DNA of 64,000 nucleotides from Jaltomata sinuosa (GCA_003996215.1 QJPP01000272.1:62001-126000); one strand, 5' to 3'. Shown: positions 11,942 through 23,890, numbered from the stretch's first letter. Notes: a model not told the origin generated them from the sequence alone. Numbers and translations: made by a program.

Positions 11942-14173
11942 TGTAACACACTAGAACTTCCAAGCCCAGACTTAGCTCAAAAAAACCAGAAGAAAATGAA
12001 ATTTTAGAAAAATTTAAGTTTCCAGGAACCACGGTTAATATCACGGACCGTAGCTTAGAACCACGGTCCATCATCTTAACCGTAGTACCCATTTTTAGTA
12101 GACCCACAATTCATGCCCCAGGAACCACGAGTAAAATCACGGGCCGTAGTCCAGGATCACAGACCATCGTTTGATTCGTGGATCCAAAGATAAGAGAATT
12201 ACCAATTCCCTTACTCAGAACCATGGACAGGATCACGGACCGTAGTTTAGAACCACGGTCCATCCTATCACTCGTGGTTTCACTTAATCAGAGGACCATC
12301 AGTCCAGGGCTCAGTAACCATGAGTCACACGATGAACCATCATTCAGGACCATGGTTCGTCGTGTGGACTCGTGAAACCAAAACCTCAGAGACCCTTATC
12401 CCTTTTCCCAGAAACCACGAGTTGGGTTACGGACCGTAATTCTGAACCATGGTTCATCCTTTGACTCGTGGAACCCTCAGACCAGACTAAAGTCCCAGGA
12501 ACCATGATCCACATGACGAGCCATCGTTCAGGAGTAAGGTCTGTCCTATGGATTCATGGTTCCCTCAGATCAGAGAACCCCCAAGACCCCTAGACAGGAC
12601 CACGACTCAGTTGACGGCCCATCTTCAAGGACTACGGTCCATCAACCAAGCCGTGATTCCTGAGTCACAATTTTCAGTAGAGTTCTTTTAAATTTACCAG
12701 GGGTATTACGGACCTTTTCTACCTCTTTTAAAGCCTAAGCTGCAACATTTTGACTACTCTAAGCCTTATTGATTAGTCAATAACTACCTAAAACCTCTAT
12801 TCTCCGTAGTTTCTTCTCCAGGTATGTGGGATTTTATCAATGGGTTCCTTTCACCCATTGAGTCCCTTGTTTCAGCTAGTTCTTCAGTTCTCCGTGAATA
12901 TGTTCAGACCTAGGGTTCCTAAATCTTAGGGATTCATTGTAATTCAAATTCTACTGCTTATACTGATATCTATTTTATGTTACTTGGAGAATTAGCATAG
13001 TCATGTATAGAACTCAGAAACCCTAGCTTGTGTAAATTTCAGTATGTCATAGATTATGCTTGCTAGATAAATTATTATGCTTGCTAGGCAAATTTGTCAG
13101 ACAATCATGCTTCAGGAATTCGAATGCCATATCTTTCAGTATTTGTATGTTGCATTCTCAGAATATATCAGTATTTTGAGCTATCCAATACTACAGCTGC
13201 ATTTTAGCTTTACATTCAGTTGGGAGTAAACTTAGCACCAAGCGGACAAAGGGATGAAGGCTCACCCGCCAATTTAGGCTATGACCTTTAGTAGCAATCC
13301 TTGAGTCCCAAAACTACGGTGCCATTGTCTGTTCTAAAAGGGTCACCCGTCAGATTAGGCTTGACACCTTCGTCCCTTGTGGACATCAGTTTAGTGGATC
13401 CACGTCAGAATTATTCATACCCTTTGCAAGATATGAACACCCTACCATCCAGGGTTACAGGTTGGCCCCATAGTTAGCTCTACTTGAGGTATGTCGGTTA
13501 ATGGTATCTCCCACAGTCAGGCTCATGCTGCATTGACCTTATATTCAGTTATTCAGTTCAGCATGTGATATACTCATGATATTTATTTGGTCATTGCATA
13601 TCAGCTTACTTCTCAGTTTATGCTTCAGTATACATATTTCCATGTCAGTTATTGTGTTGTTCAGGTTAGCCCATATCTCGCATACTCAGTACATTCAAAG
13701 TACTGACGCATACTTTTGTGCTACATCATTTCATGATGTAGGTTCAGGCGCTCAGCATCCAGACCACGCTTAGCTTGACTTTCAGTCCTACTCAGCAGCT
13801 TTAGTGGTGAGTCCTCATAGTACGAGGATGATAGACATGCTTTACTTTCAATCTTCTTATTTCAGTTTTCAGATTATTAGAGTTAGCTGGGGGATATCCC
13901 AGAAACTCATATCAGTTAGAGGCTTCCAGACATAGACTAGATTCTGCTTGATTTGTTAGTGTTGTTTTCAGTCATCACTATACTCTTCATATATTGTTAT
14001 ATATTCAAATATTTTGGGTATTTCCCCACCTCAGATATTAAACTCTTTTTACCTTCCGCATAGCGCATGTTTTAATAGAACGTGTATAGATATACCATGA
14101 CATGGGTTAGCTTGGGGTCACTTGTAACTCTGAGTACCATGTTGCATCTAAGGGGTAGCCTCGGGTTGTGATA
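11942..14173 (+). repeat. Element 2 left LTR (2232 bp)
   Basis: Starts TGTAACACACTAGAAC right after a polypurine tract; ends at GGTTGTGATA, followed by the decayed PBS. Aligns along its length with 19224-21742. Compared with that copy it lacks about 110 bp at about 12801-12806, where the retained TTCTCC equals the short direct repeat bounding the missing piece in the other LTR (20076-20081 and 20186-20191). That pattern fits a slippage or illegitimate-recombination deletion. Confidence 0.85.
12014..12665. repeat. Array of about seven dyad-symmetric units (about 60-100 bp) in LTR
   Basis: Successive units each open with an AACCACG- or ACCATG-type arm, pass through CACGGACCGTAG-like text, then AACCACGGTCCATC, and close with ACTCGTGGTTCC-type text, complementary to the opening arm. 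The unit arms lie near 12018, 12120, 12220, 12320, 12415, 12500 and 12600. The same array is in the sister LTR at about 19300-19945. Each unit could fold into a stem as RNA or DNA. Confidence 0.65.
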
Positions 14174-14177
14174 AACT

Positions 14178-14190
14178 TAGTATCATAGAA
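14178..14190 (+). other. Element 2 degenerate primer-binding site
   Basis: TAGTATCATAGAA occupies the PBS position 4 bp after the LTR. It differs from the initiator tRNA-Met consensus TGGTATCAGAGC by a few G-to-A or G-to-T-type changes, consistent with methyl-C deamination. Confidence 0.65.
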
Positions 14191-14391
14191 TTAGGTTTAA
14201 GTGTCTTAGAGTGTCTGAAATCCGCATCTAGTACATCCTTCTTCATGGGTGTGAAGCGCGCCAAACTTATGCAGGAGGAGCTATGAGGCATCATTAGGAA
14301 AAAACTTCCCTTCTTTATTTTCCAGCTCGTGCTATAGAGTGTAAACTCTATTTAATATCCTTCTAACTCGTGCTCTTTGCATTTTAGAAAA

Positions 14392-15498
14392 ATGCCTCCC
14401 AGAAGAGCTAATGCCAGAAATCAGCTAGCAGCTCCAGTGGACCCATTGAATGAGCAAGTCACGCATGCTGAATTTAGGGCTGATTTCCAAGTGCTTGTTC
14501 AGGCCATAACCGCAAAGGTCAACCAGAAGGTTGTGGCACCAGCTCCACCTCAGACTAGCACTACTACAACTAGAATCCAGGACTTTACTCGGATGAACCC
14601 TCCAGAATTTCATAGGTCTAAGTCAGAAGAGGATCCACAAGAGTTCCTTGACGACATCCAGAAGGTAACAGGTATAATGGGTATCACATAAGTCAAGAGT
14701 GCAGACTTAGCCGCCTATCAGTTGAAGGGAGTGGCTTACATTTGGTGCTAGTAGTAGAAGGAGTCTCATTGTGAAAATACAGGACCAGTGGATTGGAACC
14801 AGTTCAAGACTACTTTTCTAGACCGGTTCTTCCCACTCGAGCTCAGGAAAGCCAAGGTCCAGGAATTTATCAACTTGAAGCAGAATGATATGAGCGTGAG
14901 GGAGTATGCGCTCAAGTTCACACAGTTGTTTATGTATGCCCCAGCGATAGTAGCAGACTCCAGAGCTCATATGAGCAAGTTCATGTATGGTGTGTTCGAT
15001 GATGTGGTCAAGGAGTGCAAGACGGCCATGCTTATTAAGAAAATAGAAATCTCCAGGTTGGTTACTTATGCTCAACAGATTGAGGAGGAGAAAATCAATG
15101 AAAGAGAAGGAGTTAGTAAGAGGGCTAGGACAGGTGACTTTGGCTACTCTCAGCAGAGGTCAGAGGGTAGAAACTGCTCTCAGTTCCATCAGAATACTTC
15201 AGCTCCAGCTCCATCTTCTGCTAGTGCCCTAGTGCCTAAATTCAGACAGGGTCGACGGGATAAAGCGTCTGCCTCTAAGACCCAAGGTACAGTTACTAGT
15301 GGGCGCACTCACCCAGTGTGTAACAAGTGCGGTAAGAACCATCAGGGTGAGTTCATGGCAGGTAGTGGAAATTGTTTTGGGTGTGGTAAGCCAGGCCACA
15401 GGATGAAAGAGTGCCCTGAAAATTCTCAGAAGGGCAGGAATACTTGTTCGCAGAATCAAGCCAGCTCTATAGCAGCTCCAGCAGGTCGCTCTACCTAA
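14392..15498 (+). pseudogene. Element 2 gag (broken)
   Basis: The likely native start is the ATG of MPPRRANARNQ at 14392. The first frame runs to 14691 (FTRMNPPEFHRSKSEEDPQE) and meets a stop; further stops interrupt 14692-14787. It resumes at 14788-15498 with a retrotransposon-gag core (FFPLELRKAKVQEFINLKQ, DMSVREYALKFTQL). A zinc-knuckle region CNKCGKNHQGEF then CFGCGKPGHRMKEC (C-x2-C-x4-H-x4-C intact) lies at about 15319-15420. Confidence 0.8.
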
Positions 15499-15599
15499 AA
15501 AGGTGCCTCATCTGGTACAGGTGGTGGTCAGCACCAGAACAGGTTATACGCCTTTCAGACTCGACAGCACCAGGAGGATTCCCCCGAGGTGGTCACGGG

Positions 15600-18500
15600 T
15601 ATGTTACAAGTCTTCTATTTAGAGGTTTATGCATTGTTAGACCCAGGGGCTACACTTTCTTTTGTAACTCCTTATATAGCAGTAAGCTTCAGTGTCAGTC
15701 CATAAATCCTCCCAGAACCCTTCTCAGTCTCTACTCCAGTTGGTAACCCAGTTATAGCTAGATGGGTATACAGATATTTCCCTATCATAGTTTCCTAGAA
15801 AGTCACCTCAGCAGATCTTGTAGAGTTAAAAATGGTAGATTTTGGTATCATTCTAGACATGGATTGTTTACATTCCTGTTATGCCTCAATCGATTATAGA
15901 ACTAGGATTGTTCGGTTTCAGTTTCCAAACGAGCCAATCTTAGAATGGAAGGGTAATAACTCAGTGCCTATAGGTCATTTCATCTCCTACCTTAAGGCCA
16001 GAAAAATAATTTCCAAAAGGTATATCTATCATTTTGTTAGGGTTAAGGATTCAAACTCCGAGACCCCAACTCTTGAGTCAGTCCCTATAGTAAATGAATT
16101 TCCAAAAGTGTTTCCAGAAGATCTTCCCAGAGTTTCTCCCGAGAGGGAAATTGACTTTGGAGTAGATATCTATCCAGATAACCAGCCTATTTCGATTCCT
16201 CCTTAAAGAATGGCTCCAGCTGAGCTTAGGGAATTGAAAGAGCAGTTGAAAGACCTTCTAGATAAGGGCTTCATCAGACCCAGCATCTCTCCATGCGGTG
16301 CTCCAGTGCTCTTCATGCGTAAGAAAGACGGTTCTCTCAGGATGTGCAGTGACTACCGTCAGTTGAACAAAGTCACAATCAAGAACAAATATTCCATCCC
16401 AAGGATTGATGACTTGTTCGACCAGCTTCAGGGTGCTAGTTGGTTCTCTAAGATAGACCTCAAATTCAGCTATCATCAGCTCAGAGTCAGAGATAGTGAC
16501 ATCTCGAAGATAGCCTTCAGGACTCGATATGGTCACTATGAATTTGTAGTTATATCTTTTGGACTAACCAATGCTTCTGCAGCTTTCATGGACTTAATGA
16601 ATAGGGTGTTCAAACAGTATTTGGACTTATTCGTCATTGTCTTCATTGATGATATCCTTGTATATTCTCGAAATGAGGAGGAGCATGTGAATCATCTGAG
16701 CTTATTATGCAGACTCTCAAAGACCGCCAATTATTCGCTAAGTTTAGTAAGTGTGAGTTCTGGTTGAAATCAGTTGCCTTTCTTGGTCATGTGGTGTCTG
16801 GTGAAGGCATACGAGTTGATTCTCAAAAGATTGAGGCAGTAAAGAACTAGCCCAGACCCACCTCTCCGACAGACATCAGAAGTTTCTTGGGTTTGGCTGG
16901 TTATTACAGGAGGTTTGTGGAAGGATTTTCATCAATAGTTTCCCCATTGACTAAGTTGACTCACAAGAAGGCTAAGTTTCAGTGGTCAGACGAGTGTGAG
17001 AAAAGCTTCTTAGAACTGAAGACCAGGTTGATTACAGCTCCCATTTTGACTCTACCAGAGGGTTCAGACAGCTATGTGGTTTATTGTGATGCATCCAGGG
17101 TTGACCTGGGGTGTGTTTTAATGCAGCAGGGTAAAGTCATAGCTTATGCTTCCAGACAGCTTAAGGTCCATGAGAAGAACTACCTGACTCATGACCTCGA
17201 GCTTATAGTTGTTGTGTTTGCCCTAAATATTTAGAGACACTACTTATATGGTGTTCATGTTGATGTGTTCACAGATCATAAGAGCCTCCAGTATGTGTTC
17301 ACCCAAAAAGAGTTGAACCTTAATTAGAGGAGATGGCTTGAGTTCCTCAAAGACTATGATATGAAGTTGCTCTACCATCCGGGTAAGGCCAATGTAGTGG
17401 CTTATGCCCTCAACAGACTGTCCATGGGTAGTGTGTCACATGTTGAGAAAGAGAAGAAAAAATTAGCCAGAGATGTTCATCGGCTTGCTCGCTTAGGAGT
17501 TTGTCTTATGAACACGTCAGATGGTGGTGTGATAGTCCAGAATGGATCAGAATCTTCTTTGGTAGTGGAGGTTAAAGATAAATAGGATAGTGATCCCATA
17601 TTGCTTCAGCTGAAAAGTACAGTCCATCAGCAAAGAGTTGAGGTTTTCTCCCAACGGGGAGATGGTGTGCTTCATTACCAGGGTTGCTTATGTGTTCCTA
17701 ACGTTGGTGAGTTGAGGTAGCAGATCCTTACAGAAGCCTATAATTCTAGGTATTACATTCATTCGGGTGCCATTAAGATGTACCGCAATCTACGAGAAGT
17801 CTATTGGTGGAACAGCGTGAAGAGGGATATTACAAATTTTGTGGCTAAGTGTCCCAACTTTCAGTAGGTTAAAGTAGAACATCAGAAACCAGGAGGTGTG
17901 ACTCAGGAGATTAGCATTCCTACTTGAAAGTGGGAAGTGGTCAATATGGATTTCTTTGCGGGCTTACCTCGTACTTGCAGAAAGCATGAATCCATTTGGG
18001 TAATAGTGGATAGAGTCACTAAGCTCACTTCTTGGTTGTCAAGACTACAGATTTAGCGGAGGATTATGCCAGGCTCTACATCAGCGAGATAGTCAGGTTA
18101 CATGAGGTCCCCTTGTCTATCATCTAATATAGAGGTCCCCAGTTTACCTCTCATTTCTGGAGATCATTTCAGAAAGGTCTTGGTACTCAGGTAAATCTCA
18201 GTATAGCATTTCATCCGCAGATAGATGGTTAGGCAGAGCATACCATCCAGACCTTGGAGGACATATTGAGAGCTTACGTGATTGATTTAAGGGCAGTTGG
18301 GATGATCACCTACCTCTCATAGAGTTCGCCTACAATAACAGTTTTCACTCCAGCATTCAGATGGCCCCATATGAGGCACTTTATAGGCGTAGATGCAGGT
18401 CACCGGTTGGTTGGTTCGAAGTAGGTGAAGTAGCCTTAATTGGGCTAGATTCAGTTCATGAGTCTATGGAGAAAGTTCAACTCATTAGAGAGAGATTGAA

Positions 18501-18995
18501 AACAACTCAGAGTCGTCCGAAGTCCTATGCAGATGTAAGGAGAAGGGACTTAGAGTTTGAGATCGATGATTGGGTTTTTCCTGAAGGTGTCACCCATGAA
18601 GGGGGTGATGAGATTTGGCAAAAAAGGGAAGATCAGTCCCAAATATGTAGGTCCTTACAGAATCCTAAAAGGGGTTGGTAATGTGACTTACGAGTTAGAG
18701 TTGTCAGCAGAGCTAGCAGCAGTTCATCCAGTCTTTCACATTTCTCTGTTGAAGAAGTGTGTGGGTGATCCGGCATTGATTATTCCTTTAGAGAGTGTGG
18801 TTGTGAAGGATAGCTCACCTATGAGGAGGTTTCAATTGAGATTCTTGACCGTCAGGTTCGTAGGTTGAGAAATAAGAAAGTCGCTTCAGCAAAAGTTTTG
18901 TGGAGGAATCAGTCCGTAGAGGGAGCTACTTGGGAAGCAGAAGCAACTATGATGGCCAAGTACCCTCACCTCTTTCTTTCCGATTACGTTTCAGC
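15600..18995 (+). pseudogene. Element 2 pol: protease, RT, RNase H, integrase, chromodomain (broken)
   Basis: Protease block ALLDPGATLSFVTPYIA at about 15630-15680. RT: RMAPAELRELKEQLKDLLD at 16210, YRQLNKVTIKNKYSIP, FSKIDLKFSYHQL, catalytic FIDDILVYSR near 16641. A frameshift follows before the RNase H frame at 16887-17234 (YVVYCDASRVDLGCVLMQ, YASRQLKVHEKNYLTHDLEL). More stops, then HPGKANVVAYALNRLS at about 17373. Integrase zinc region at about 17760-17880 (CPNFQ, second Cys lost, then a stop) and a core with several stops at 17930-18290. C-terminal block VSPMKGVMRFGKKGKISP and GPYRILKGVG at 18557-18868. The chromodomain tail (VLWRNQSVEGATWEAEA) is readable at about 18890-18950 in another frame. 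Non-functional. Confidence 0.8.
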
Positions 18996-19210
18996 TTGAG
19001 GTAATAGTTCCTCCCCAGCCTCTCAGTTTACTCTTGTGTATACCAGTCTCAGTATCACATTCCCTCAGTTATCCTTGCATTTCAGCATATTTGCATATTC
19101 ATAAGATTAAGTTCAGTTGGATATCGGTTCCCAGTACTCAGTGGTAGGGATTGCAGCTCTTTCCCTCCAAACTTAGCTAGTTTAGTCTTCATTCTAGGAC
19201 GAATAATCCC

Positions 19211-19223
19211 AAGGGGGAGATAT
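19211..19223 (+). other. Element 2 polypurine tract
   Basis: AAGGGGGAGATAT lies directly before the 3' LTR start TGTAACACCCC at 19224. It is the plus-strand primer site typical of LTR retrotransposons. Confidence 0.8.
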
Positions 19224-21742
19224 TGTAACACCCCAGAACTTCCAAGCCCAGACTTAGCTAAAAACCAGAAGAAAATGAAATTTTAGAAAAATTTAAGTTT
19301 TCAGGAACCACGGTTAAGATCACAGACCGTAGTTTAGAACCACGGTCCATCATCTTAATGGTAGTCCGCATTTCCAGTAGAACCCCAATTCATTCCCCAA
19401 GAACCAAGAGTCAAATCACGGGCCATAGTCCAGGACCACGAATCATCGTTTGATTCGTAGATCCAAAGATCAGAGAAGTACCAATTCCCTTACTTAGAAC
19501 TACAGACAGGATCAAGGACCATAGTTTAGAACCACGGTTCATCCTATCACTCGTGGTTTCCCTTAATCAGAGGACCATCAGTCCAGGGCTCAGTAACCAT
19601 GAGTCACACGATGAACCATCATTCAGGACCATGGTTTGTCGTGTGGACTCGTGGAACCAGAACCTCAGAGACCCTTAGCCCTTGTACCAGAAACCATGAG
19701 TCGGGTTACGGATCGTAGTTCTAAACCATGGTCAGTCCTTCGACTCGTGGAACCCTCTAACCAGACTATAGTCCTAAGAACCACGAGCCACATGACGAGC
19801 CATCATTCAGGAGTAATGTTCGTCCTGTGGAGTCGTGGTTCCCTCATATCAGAGAACCCCCAAGACCCTAGATTGGACCATGACTCAGTTGATGGCCCAT
19901 CATCCAGGACTACGGTCTGTCAATCAAGCCGTGATCCTGAGTCACGATTTTCAGTGGAATTCTTTTAAATTTTCTAGGGGTATTTCGGACCTTTCCTACC
20001 TCTTTTAAAGCCTAAGCTACAATATTTTGACTACTCTAAGCCTAATTGATTAGTCAATAACTACCTAAACCACTATTCTCCTAAAATCATCTGACTTAGA
20101 AAGAAAAAGGGAGAAAGAGGCGACACTTTTCTCTCAAGAATAAACAGAGGTCTCATTCAAGTTCAGCCCCAAAAATCCAAAGGATTTCTCCATAGTTTCT
20201 TCTCCAGGTATGTGGGAATTCATCAATGGGTTCCTTTCACCCATTGAGTCTCTAGTTTCAGCCAGTTCTTCAGTTTTCCATGAATTTGTTCAGACCTAGG
20301 GTTCCTAAAGCTTAGAAATTCATTGTAATTCAAATTCTACTGCTTATATTGATATCTATTTTATGTTACTTGGAGAATTAGCATAGTCATGTATAGAACT
20401 CAGTAACCTTAGCTTGTGTAAATTTTAGTATATCATAGATTATTCTTGTTGGGCACACGGAAAAGTGGAAGTGGGTGGAGGGTGCTTCTCAGCTAGAGTT
20501 GGGGGTGGGGTCGCTATAGTGGCTAAGGTGAGTCTTCCTACACAGCTGGATACCCGGTTCTAGACAAAGTTGCGGGGGTTACCACCACATCCTTTCCCGA
20601 TAGACTTGAAGTTCTTCATAGGCAGGCGGGGTAGAAAATCTTCTCTCACTAGGCAGATTTGTCAGACAATCATGCTTCAGGAATTCGAAGGCCATATCTT
20701 TCGGTATTTGTATGTTGCATTCTCAGATTATATCAGTGTTTTGAGCTATCCAGTACTACAGTTGCATTTTAGCTTTACATTCAGTTGGGAGTAAACTTAG
20801 CACCGAGCGGACGAAGGGATGAAGTCTCACCCGCCAGTTTAGGCTGAGACCTTTAGTAGCAATCCTTGAGTACCAAAACTACGGCGCCATCGTAGGTTCT
20901 AAAGGGGTTCACCCGTCAGATTAGGCTTGACACCTTTGTCCCTTGTGGACATCAGTTTAGTGGATCCACGTCAGACTTGTTCGTACCCTTGGCAAGGTAT
21001 GAACACCCTCCCATCCAGGGTTATAGGTTGGCCCCATAGTTAGCTCTACTTGGGGTATGTCGGTTAATGGTATCTCGCACAGTCAGGCTCATGCTGGATT
21101 GGCCTTATATTCAGTTATTCAGTTCAGCATGTGATATACTCATGATATTTATTTGGTCATTGCATCTCAGCTTACTTCTCAATTTATGCTTCAGTATACA
21201 TATTTCCAAGTTCAGTTATTTTGTTATTCAGTTTAGCCCATATCTCGCATGCTCAGTACATTCAAAGTACTGACACATAATTTTGTGCTACATTATTTCA
21301 TGATGTAGGTTCAGGAGCTCAGCATCCAGACTGTGCTTAGCTCGACTTTTTTGTCCTACTCAGCAGCTTTAGTGGTGAGTCCTCATAGTACGAGGATGAT
21401 AGACATGCTTTACTTTCAGTCTTCTTATTTCAGTTTTCAGATTATTAGAGTTAGCTGGGGACATGTCCCAGCAACTCGTATGAGTTAGAGTCTTTCAGAC
21501 TTAGACTAGATTCAGCTTGAGTTGTTAGTGTTGTTTTCAGTCATCACTATACTCTTCATATATTGTTATATATTCAGATATTTTGGGTATTTCCCCATTT
21601 TAAATATTAAACTGTTTTTACCTTCCGCACAATGCATGTTTTAATTGAACTTGTATAGATATGCCATGACATAGGTTAGCTTGGGGTCACTTGTGACTCT
21701 GAGTACCGTGTTGCGTCTAGGGAGTGGCCTTGAGTCGTGACA
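19224..21742 (+). repeat. Element 2 right LTR (2519 bp)
   Basis: TGTAACACCCCAGAAC to GTCGTGACA. It contains the dyad array (about 19300-19945), a 110-bp segment absent from the left LTR (after 20081), and a 200-bp unrelated insertion at 20451-20650. Confidence 0.85.
20451..20650. other. 200-bp G-rich insertion of unknown origin inside LTR
   Basis: It starts GGGCACACGGAAAAGTGG and ends ATCTTCTCTCACT. The flanks (cttgtt and aggcagattt) are contiguous in the sister LTR at about 13080. It is visibly richer in G than its surroundings. No terminal inverted repeat, poly-A tail or clear target duplication is visible. One plus frame reads GHTEKWKWVEGASQLELGV before a stop, which I cannot assign. It could be filler DNA or a fragment of another element. 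Confidence 0.6.
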
Positions 21743-23105
21743 CTCTTAACTGACATAAACCATGTTGAGCATCATGGAGTCCGGTGTCATACACCCACAT
21801 CTAAAAAGATTGTCCTAACCGGCCAAGGATAGAACCATGTTCATAAGGATCCTGTCATAAGCCACAAAAGGGCAACCTATGATGGCAACGTAGGTTTGGA
21901 CTTGGGTTATCCAGAACCCACATCACTCGGTGCTAAATACTACTCTCAAAAATATATATATATCATAAGACTCACATAATCATGTTTACAACCCAGATTT
22001 TCATAATACTCACAAACCTTGTTTTAGAAAAATCACTCATGAGTATTGATGTCACATCGGGTGTGTTGTCTTTCATAATAATTCATATCTTAGAAATCTT
22101 CATAGCACTAGTTCAATCCTATAATCATGCATGATTTCAAAAACAGGAACTAGGCATAAAATTTCTTGAAATTCATAATATCATGCTATAAAATATGTCA
22201 ATTTACTTAAATCAATCCATGCATGCAAAATTGGCTATACCAAGCCTTCAATTCAAGAAGTGAGAATTTATTTGAAAAAATCCATACAAAATCATGCAAT
22301 TAGAATTAGATTTCATGACTCATGAGAAAATAATTTACAGAAAAGCCCATGAGAATTGGGTAAGAATCCTAATTTGAAGTTCATGAAAATCAATGTAAAA
22401 TTTGAGAGTCTTGGGCATAAGAGTGGAAGAATCCCTTATTGAACACCCACATACCTGAATTTAAGCTTTCTTAATCTAGGATGAGAGGGGTGGAGATTTG
22501 AAGGTGGAATCCTTAGCTTGAAGCTTGAGAGAATGGAGACCCTTTCTTCTTTTAGGATTGAAACAGAGTTTGAGAAAAGACTTAGGCTAATTAGGGATGA
22601 AACCCTACTAAAAATATCCGAAACGGCCTCACATAAGATTTAAAAGGGTGGGTAATTACCAAAATAACTCAAGAATTTAATTTAAAAAAATAACTTAAAA
22701 CTGTGGCTTTAGGTTCCACGAGTCATAGACTGAACCACGACTCGTGGTTCCTTCTTGTGGTTTTTGTCCTAAAAGACCAACTGCAGAACATGGTTCTACG
22801 AGTTAACAGCATGGCTCGTGGAACCATCTATGAGTTGTAGAAACCATTCGTGTTTTATGGAGAAAATAACTACCCTCAGTCTGAGTTCCACGAACTGGCT
22901 CCATGACCTATGGTACCATCCATAAATCGTGAAACGCAATCGTGGTTCTCAGACCTGAGGGTGGTCTGCATGACTGATTTCACGAGTCCATTCCATGGCT
23001 CGTGGTTCAATTCACGGCTCGTGGTTTAGGCTCATGGTTTTTGGAAGTTCAGAATTTTGCAGAGTTTCTGAGTTTAAAGGCTGGTTCGAATTTTGGGGTG
23101 TTACA
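21743..23105 (-). repeat. Partial minus-strand chromovirus LTR
   Basis: It ends GGGGTGTTACA, the TGTAACACCCC terminus on minus. It matches the LTRs of elements 1 and 3 from their 'ctaaccgacatagaccatg' region onward (here cttaactgacataaaccatg). The R/U5 side is missing, cut at the right end of element 2. Carries the dyad-rich tract (about 22700-23040). Confidence 0.75.
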
Positions 23106-23243
23106 GTGAAGTGAAAAGAATTATAAAAATGAACCTAAAAAGTATAAGCATCAATTTTCACCCGCACCTGCATTGACTAAAACCCATCCCATCCCACACT
23201 GGTTTAAACTCACTCCGCTCTGCTCCATTGCCATCCCTAGCAG

Positions 23244-23882
23244 TAAAGCCATCAATATGGGCTAGGCTCGTTGGGATGGCCCGCCCCAGCCTGTAATTTG
23301 ATAGGGTTGGACTAAGATTTTTTTAGCCCATTTAAGAATAGAGATTTTTAGCCCGGCCCGGATAAGCCCGCTGGCCTGTAGGGCTTGAGCAATATGGGTT
23401 GGGCCGGCCCGTGGGCTAAATGAAAATAATTAAAAAATAAAAATAAAATAGAGTACTAAAAAGAACAAGATGAGTTCAACCTCAAAGTCTACTTAAACCA
23501 TCATAAATATTTAAATATTAATTATGTTTATAAAATATGTAAGGTTCAAACAATATCATGTCAAAAGTTATTTAGTTTCACAGATTATTATGATTATTTT
23601 TTTGTGAACTTGAACTTAATTAGCAAGTAATAGCATCATGCAATATTGTCTTGTAAATATTTATGTTATTAACAATTTAAAATTAAATTTAAAAAATATA
23701 AAAATAATATTATTTTAAAAAATAGGCTGGCCCATCGAGGCACGCAACCCACAAAGTGATTGGTTGGACTTGCTGTGTTTGAGCCTATTATTTTGATGGG
23801 CCAGTCCGGCCTGGCCCTTCAAATTTCAAAGCCCACGGGGGCTAGCTCGAATGGACTGGGCCTGCCCGTATTGACAACTCTA
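23244..23882. mobile_element. Non-autonomous hAT-like element (639 bp) with 8-bp target duplication
   Basis: Perfect 8-bp direct repeats CCTAGCAG flank it (23236-23243 and 23883-23890). Terminal inverted repeats: left TAAAGCCATCAATATGGGC, right (reverse complement) TAGAGTTGTCAATACGGGC. The subterminal regions are full of GGCCCG/CGGGCC words in both orientations. The centre is AT-rich with no transposase frame. An 8-bp duplication with short imperfect TIRs fits the hAT superfamily. Confidence 0.8.
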
Positions 23883-23890
23883 CCTAGCAG

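Larger units (their letters stand above)
11942..21742 (+). mobile_element. Chromovirus element 2 (Tekay/Del-like Ty3/gypsy), two LTRs, degenerate
   Basis: Order: LTR 11942-14173, degenerate PBS, gag, protease, RT, RNase H, integrase, integrase C-terminus and chromodomain, PPT, LTR 19224-21742. Both LTRs start TGTAACAC. The left one ends TGTGATA (decayed GTGACA) and the right one GTGACA. Lengths differ (2232 and 2519 bp) because the left LTR lacks about 110 bp and the right one carries a 200-bp insertion. The left edge abuts another copy's PPT and the right edge a minus-strand LTR fragment, so there is no target duplication. Coding regions are full of stops. It is an old, rearranged copy of a family related to elements 1 and 3 but of a different subfamily. 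Confidence 0.85.

Noticed and set aside
12014..12665. CRISPR array
   Set aside because: The repeats are imperfect, dyad-symmetric and inside an LTR in plant nuclear DNA; no unique spacers of constant length and no cas genes.
20570..20794. Plus ORF starting inside the 200-bp insertion
   Set aside because: It runs from the insert into LTR sequence without any recognisable motif; chance frame.
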